NCBI GenBank assembly: GCA_036397635.1
Contig: DASWIP010000096.1
Span: 1-35,020 of the forward strand
Direction of reading: 5' to 3'
Source of the DNA: DASWIP01 sp036397635
GTDB lineage: Bacteria > Actinomycetota > AC-67
Length of the DNA stretch: 35,020 bases
Shown: positions 31,335-35,020 of the stretch, in pieces
Position numbering within the stretch: position 1 is the first letter of the stretch
How the letters are laid out: every line of letters starts with the position of its first letter
Program-made: the position numbers and the translations under genes
The notes under the pieces: generated by a model
The model's input: only the letters and a program-made list of their open reading frames with translations
What the model was told of the DNA's origin: nothing
Database searches by the model: none

Positions 31335-31743
31335 CTAGCAGTGCCTGAAGCCGCCCACCCCGAAGCCGCCCACCCCGAAGCCACCCACCCCGAAGCCACC
31401 CACCCCGAAGCCACCCCAGCCTGCTCCGAAAGATGATTGACGAAGAACACCGCAAGCGTCGAGCCGCCTTCACGAAGGACGATCGAGGAACTGTCCACAA
31501 CCTCATGCAGCGTTCCATCCGGCACATTCTCGGCGAGAGCCAAGTCAAGGATGCGCTCAACCGCCTCGATCGGCGTCGCTGGTGACTCTTGTCCGGGCGT
31601 CGCACCTGTTTGGAATGACATCTGCTGCGGGTTCGAGCAGGCTAACTCAAGGGCGGCGGAATCGACTGGGCCGGTGGCGTCGTTTACGCCGCCACGGTCA
31701 GGAGACCAAGTAAGAGAACGGCTGTCACGCGACTCATCGTCAT
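31335..31743 (-). pseudogene. Broken gene for a small secreted Gly-rich protein (two frame changes)
   Basis: Three frames in a row seem to be parts of one old gene. ATG 31743, with GGGAGGCG upstream, encodes a 19-residue signal-peptide-like sequence (MTMSRVTAVLLLGLLTVAA) and stops at TAA 31684. One frame over, about 90 residues continue (VNDATGPVDSAALELACSNP ... STLAVFFVNHLSEQAG). In the third frame the tail is GWGG then repeated GVGGF units, ending FRHC and TAG at 31335, 45 bp short of the convergent gene. A one-base loss near 31685 and another change near 31420 would join them. A sequencing or assembly error is possible. No family is recognised. Confidence 0.4.
31347..31417. repeat. 15-bp tandem repeat, four full copies and a partial
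   Basis: The unit GAAGCC(G/A)CCCACCCC repeats from 31347 without spacers. Read on the minus strand it encodes GVGGF units of the broken gene. The minus strand is rich in GGG/GGGG runs and could form a G-quadruplex. The repeat could have caused the downstream frame change by slippage. Confidence 0.85.
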
Positions 31744-31773
31744 CGCCTCCCTCTCTCCGAATCCATCATCTGT

Positions 31774-31800
31774 GAGGGCCGGTCACCAGGACCGGCCCTC
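31774..31800. terminator. 11-bp perfect hairpin between tRNA-Leu and the broken gene
   Basis: Arms GAGGGCCGGTC and GACCGGCCCTC flank a 5-nt loop, 21 bp beyond the tRNA 3' end in the direction of transcription. No U-run follows on the minus strand. It may end tRNA transcription. Confidence 0.5.
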
Positions 31801-31821
31801 GTCGATTTCGCTGGTCAAACC

Positions 31822-31908
31822 TGGTGCGGGTGAGAGGACTTGAACCTCCACGGGGTTGCCCCCACATGGCCCTCAACCATGCCTGTCTGCCTATTCCAGC
31901 ACACCCGC
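31822..31908 (-). tRNA. tRNA-Leu(GAG)
   Basis: The minus strand folds as a class II tRNA. The acceptor stem is GCGGGTG paired with CACCCGC, the discriminator is A and a CCA end is encoded (31822-31824). The anticodon stem CATGG/CCATG encloses the loop TTGAGGG, giving anticodon GAG, which reads CUC/CUU leucine codons. A long variable arm (GGGGGCAACCCC core) is typical of Leu. The T arm has the TTCAAGT loop with a GGAGG/CCTCT stem including one G-U pair. Confidence 0.96.
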
Positions 31909-31940
31909 GTGCGCGAAGAGCCAGGATACCAACCGGCGGC

Positions 31941-33446
31941 TCACGCCGCGGATGGCAAGCGCGTCGGGCAGACGCCGGCGGCGGCTTCCCCCAGCGACCA
32001 CGTGTGAGCGTTCCAGAAGGGCCCGTCGGGCGACGCGCTCGCGCAGACCCCGGCAACGCCGTCCACCGCCCCCAGCACGACCGACACCGCGAACAAAGGG
32101 AGGACCGAGACGTTGCTCGCCGGATCACCGTCGCGGACGCCGATGCTCGAGCGGAGCACGCTGGGGGGGTCGCGGAGCACGAGCACGGCCGCGCGCTGCT
32201 CGTCGCTGCCGAGCCACTCCTCCCAGAGCTGACGGGTGTCGAGAGGAACCGCCTGGAGGTCGAACCCGACCTGCCGCGCCTGGAACTGGATCGCGCGCAC
32301 CACGACCCAGGTCAGATCCTCACCGACGAAGGCGACGGTCGGATCGAGCGTTGAACCGCCCTTCCGCCGCGGCGATCCCGACCAACCCGCCCGGTCGAGC
32401 AGCGCGCGCGCCTGCGCGGGGTTCCCGTAGACGCCGAAGCCACCGGCGCCACCCGGCGGGGCCTCGTCGAGCCCCGCCCCTTGCGGGCCAACCAGCCCGC
32501 GGGCGATCCGCCGGCGATCGATCGCGTGCGCGAGCGCGCGCCGCACCCGCCGATCCGAGAGCGGCGCGCGCTCGGTGTTCATCACCAGGACCGACCAGGT
32601 CTGGCCCGTCGCGGCGCTGACTTCGACGCCGGGGACCTCTCGCAGACGCCGCTGCCAGTCCGGCGCGAGATAGGGTCCGAGCACATCGACCTCGCCGCGC
32701 TCGAGCAGCTCCAGTGCGCCGACCGCGTCGGGCACGAACACGATCCTCATGCGATCCAGCAGGGGGGCGTCGCCGCCCCACGCGCGCTGGTTGCCGTCAA
32801 GCTGGATGTCCAGACCCGACCGCCAGCGGCGCAGCGTGAACGGGCCGCCCGAGACGGGCCACGCTCGACGCAGCTGCTCGACGGGGATATGCGCCGGCAG
32901 CACGCCAAGGCCGTCGGAGAACAGATCCAGCGGATCCGGGGCGGCGTCGCGGAAGCGGATCCGCGCGCGTTTGGGCGTCTCGGCCTGGATGCGCTCGATC
33001 CGGTCGTATCCGTGCGTGCCCTCGGCGATCGCGTGCGCACGCGTGTGCTCAAGATCCTCGATGGTGATGGGCTTCCCGTCGCTCCAGACGGCATCCTCGC
33101 GCAGGGCCACGCGGATCGTGCGCGCGTCGATGCGCTCGGGCTCGGCTGCGAGCAGCCACGGCGCGCGCTCCCCCGCCGCGTTGCTGCGCCATAGCGCCGG
33201 CATCACCAGACGCGTGATGTCGCGGGTCGCCGGAGCCCCTCCGGCCGCAGCGAAAGGGTCGAGCGTGGCCGGCTCGGCCGGCACCGCGACGGTGATCGCC
33301 CCGCCGGAAGCCGAAGTCGGCATGATGGAAGGGGCAGCCGTCGGCATCGGCTCCTCCGGAGCGGCGGTGCACGCAGCAGTCACGAACGCAACGAGCAGCG
33401 CGCCCGCCGCCGCGCGGCTAGGACTCGACCCAGACCACAGAGCCAT
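31941..33446 (-). CDS. Family 5 extracellular solute-binding lipoprotein (second of pair)
   Basis: The 501-residue product has a signal peptide with lipobox VTAAC (Cys at about residue 26), then a Pro/Thr/Ala-rich linker and an SBP_bac_5 fold typical of peptide, nickel or opine ABC transporters: ITVAVPAEPATLDPF, LREDAVWSDGKPITIEDLEHT (about 130-150), and RRVRRALAHAIDRRRIARGLVG (about 315-335). It is diverged in its C-terminal part. The ATG at 33446 lies inside the 3' end of the upstream paralogue (29-bp overlap), so the two are coupled. No permease or ATPase gene is seen downstream within the window; a tRNA follows. Confidence 0.83.
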   Translation of the reverse strand: MALWSGSSPSRAAAGALLVAFVTAACTAAPEEPMPTAAPSIMPTSASGGAITVAVPAEPATLDPFAAAGGAPATRDITRLVMPALWRSNAAGERAPWLLAAEPERIDARTIRVALREDAVWSDGKPITIEDLEHTRAHAIAEGTHGYDRIERIQAETPKRARIRFRDAAPDPLDLFSDGLGVLPAHIPVEQLRRAWPVSGGPFTLRRWRSGLDIQLDGNQRAWGGDAPLLDRMRIVFVPDAVGALELLERGEVDVLGPYLAPDWQRRLREVPGVEVSAATGQTWSVLVMNTERAPLSDRRVRRALAHAIDRRRIARGLVGPQGAGLDEAPPGGAGGFGVYGNPAQARALLDRAGWSGSPRRKGGSTLDPTVAFVGEDLTWVVVRAIQFQARQVGFDLQAVPLDTRQLWEEWLGSDEQRAAVLVLRDPPSVLRSSIGVRDGDPASNVSVLPLFAVSVVLGAVDGVAGVCASASPDGPFWNAHTWSLGEAAAGVCPTRLPSAA

Positions 33447-34980
33447 CGAACAGGCCCGCCCCATCCAGGACCAGGCCGTGCACCCGGTCGGCGATCGCTG
33501 CGCGGTTCCGGAAGAACACGACGGGGATCAAAGGCATCAGCTCGAGCGCACGATCCTCGGCGGCACGGTACACGCCGAGGCGTTGATCCTCGTCCAGCGT
33601 TGCGCGCGCGCGGTCGATCAGCCGGTCGAAGGTCGCGTCCGCGAACCCCGTCTGGTTGTTGGGGGATCCGGTGCGCAGCTGCTGGGCGAGGAACCCGTCC
33701 GGCGAAGGCACGTCGGCGATCCATCCGAGCTGCGCGAAGTCGTGGCCGCCGCTCTTGAGCAGCTTCAGGTATGCGTCGGGCGAATGGGCCCGAAGCGTGG
33801 CCTGGAACCCAACCTCCTCGAGCGACGCGCCGATCGAGCGTGAAACGCGACGGCTGGCGTCGTCGTCCAGGTGATCGATGACGATCTTGGGCTTGACCCG
33901 GAACGCCGCGTCCACGATCTGGCGCGCGCGCTCCACGTCGCGGGCGCACGCCGAGCATGCGTCCGGCACGTACCCGCGGATCCCGCGCGGCAGGATGCCG
34001 GTTGCGGGATCCTTGGTTCCGCCGTAGATCGCCGAGGCGATCGCATCGCGATCGATCAGCAGCGACATCGCGCGACGGACCTCGGGCTTGGCGTACTTGC
34101 TGAGCTTCAGGTTGGGGCCGAAGGACAACGTCGACCACTGCGGCGTAAAGCCCTCGTCGCCGAACCGGCCGCGCGCGGTCGTGATCGAGGAGGTCGGGAC
34201 GTCGGCAACGTCGACCTCCTCATCGTTGAACAGCCGCCAACCCTCATCGGTTCCCGTCGCGACGACCAGGCGGATGCGATCCAAGAACGGCGTCGGCGTG
34301 TACGCCTCGTTCCGGGCCAACACCGCCTCTTCGCGCAGCGCCGCACTCTCGACCTTGAACGGCCCGTTCCCCAACGGCATGGCCGCGAGTCCACCGGTCC
34401 CGCCGCCGTACTCGTTCATGGAGATCGGCCCGAGCGCGGGATGAGCGAGCGCCTGGGGAAGCTCGGCGAAGGAGCGCTCGAGGGTGATCACGAGCGTCTG
34501 CGCGCCCGTCGCACGGACGCCGGAGAGGCTCGTCGTGGTACCGAGCGTGTGCGCCTCGCGGAACCCTTTGACCTGCTCGAGCTGGAACGCGGCTTCGGAT
34601 TCGTTCGCCTTTCGCGTCAGGCGGTCGAACGCGAACTTGAAATCCCGAGCGCGCACCGGCGCGCCGTTGTGATAAGTGCCGGAAACGGTGAAGGTCCAGC
34701 GAAGTTTGTCATCACTGACCGACCATGCGGTCGCTGCCGCCGGCACGACCTCGTTGGTCGAGGGGTCGATCGCGGTCAGAGGATCGAAGATCTGCGCAAG
34801 CGCGAGCAGCGCGCCCCGACCGCTGGCCTTGGCCGGATCCAGGCTGCCGAGATCGCGGACCGCGACGACCAGCTCGCCGCCGGCGCGAGGCTGCGGGTCT
34901 GTGTCCGTCGGGAGAGATGGGTCGCAGGCTGTCGCGATCAACGCGAGGACGAGCGCGATGGCGCTCCGGCGGCCGAGCAC
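33418..34980 (-). CDS. Family 5 extracellular solute-binding lipoprotein (first of pair)
   Basis: The 520-residue product starts at GTG 34980 with a clear lipoprotein signal (LIATACD, Cys19). The SBP_bac_5 pattern is well kept: GGELVVAVRDLGSLDPAKASG, FDPLTAIDP, WTFTVSGTYHNGAPVRARDFKFAFDRL, GNGPFKVES, EVRRAMSLLIDRDAIASAIYGG and GTKDPATGILPRGIRGYVPD. It should bind oligopeptides or similar ligands at the cell surface for an ABC importer, whose permeases may lie outside the right edge. The paralogue at 31941 starts within its 3' end. Lipidation would depend on an Lgt such as that at 12718. Confidence 0.9.
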   Translation of the reverse strand: MLGRRSAIALVLALIATACDPSLPTDTDPQPRAGGELVVAVRDLGSLDPAKASGRGALLALAQIFDPLTAIDPSTNEVVPAAATAWSVSDDKLRWTFTVSGTYHNGAPVRARDFKFAFDRLTRKANESEAAFQLEQVKGFREAHTLGTTTSLSGVRATGAQTLVITLERSFAELPQALAHPALGPISMNEYGGGTGGLAAMPLGNGPFKVESAALREEAVLARNEAYTPTPFLDRIRLVVATGTDEGWRLFNDEEVDVADVPTSSITTARGRFGDEGFTPQWSTLSFGPNLKLSKYAKPEVRRAMSLLIDRDAIASAIYGGTKDPATGILPRGIRGYVPDACSACARDVERARQIVDAAFRVKPKIVIDHLDDDASRRVSRSIGASLEEVGFQATLRAHSPDAYLKLLKSGGHDFAQLGWIADVPSPDGFLAQQLRTGSPNNQTGFADATFDRLIDRARATLDEDQRLGVYRAAEDRALELMPLIPVVFFRNRAAIADRVHGLVLDGAGLFDGSVVWVES

Positions 34981-35020
34981 GGTTACGGGCGTGTCAGGAA
35001 GTGAAGCCCGATCGTGGTCA

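Noticed and set aside
31347..31417. CRISPR-like repeat array
   Set aside because: Units are 15 bp, directly adjacent, without spacers, and encode a GVGGF repeat; no cas genes are present.
30985..31605. Minus-strand frames extending from the broken gene into the AbiEi/DUF559 gene
   Set aside because: They run antisense through a gene with a clear endonuclease-like domain; the third frame, ending at 31335, is a better C-terminus.

Overview
The window is high-GC DNA with GTG/TTG starts and all genes needed for a bacterial Pup-proteasome. This points to an actinobacterium. The Lgt variant, the pyruvoyl-type arginine decarboxylase and the metallopeptidases suggest a deep-branching, poorly characterised lineage rather than a mycobacterium or streptomycete. 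That taxonomic placement is inference.

Layout. (1) 1-4404, minus strand: 3' part of a HelY-like Ski2 helicase, a one-TM protein, tatC, tatA, a small TM/coiled-coil protein and a zinc-ribbon protein. (2) 4757-8196, plus: two histidine kinases joined by an ATGA overlap, with no response regulator beside them. (3) 8181-12575: pafC-pafB (minus), a DUF3866 gene (plus) and pafA (minus). (4) 12718-13797, plus: an Lgt-family protein. (5) 13794-21145, minus: the proteasome operon, in transcription order ARC/Mpa ATPase, dop, a CmoM-like methyltransferase, pup, prcB, prcA, and a membrane-anchored zinc metallopeptidase coupled to prcA. (6) 21407-23019, minus: a site-2 protease and trmI, overlapping. (7) 23163-27181, minus: an ECF sigma factor, a DUF5667 membrane protein, and two secreted matrixin-like metallopeptidases with a small gene between them. 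(8) 27502-30064, minus: a compact polyamine operon (pyruvoyl arginine decarboxylase, speD, speE, agmatinase-type ureohydrolase). (9) 30331-31290, plus: an AbiEi/DUF559 protein. (10) 31335-31908: a broken secreted-protein gene and tRNA-Leu(GAG). (11) 31941-34980, minus: two overlapping family-5 solute-binding lipoproteins.

Regions 1, 3, 5 and 6 contain the same ingredients in the same order as the Mycobacterium tuberculosis stretch trmI-mpa-dop-pup-prcBA-pafABC-tatAC-helY. Pup ends in GGQ, so Dop must deamidate it before PafA can ligate it. ARC/Mpa ends in QYL, the tail that docks on the 20S core. PafB and PafC are the WYL-domain DNA-damage regulators.

The most interesting signals are: a repeated TANNNT-N6/7-RTG arrangement in front of at least six genes (predicted leaderless transcription); a BldN-like promoter in front of the BldN-like sigma gene; the complete arginine-to-spermidine operon; a metallopeptidase coupled to prcA; and a 13-bp hairpin over a start codon in the sigma/matrixin locus. 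No IS element, prophage or CRISPR array was seen.
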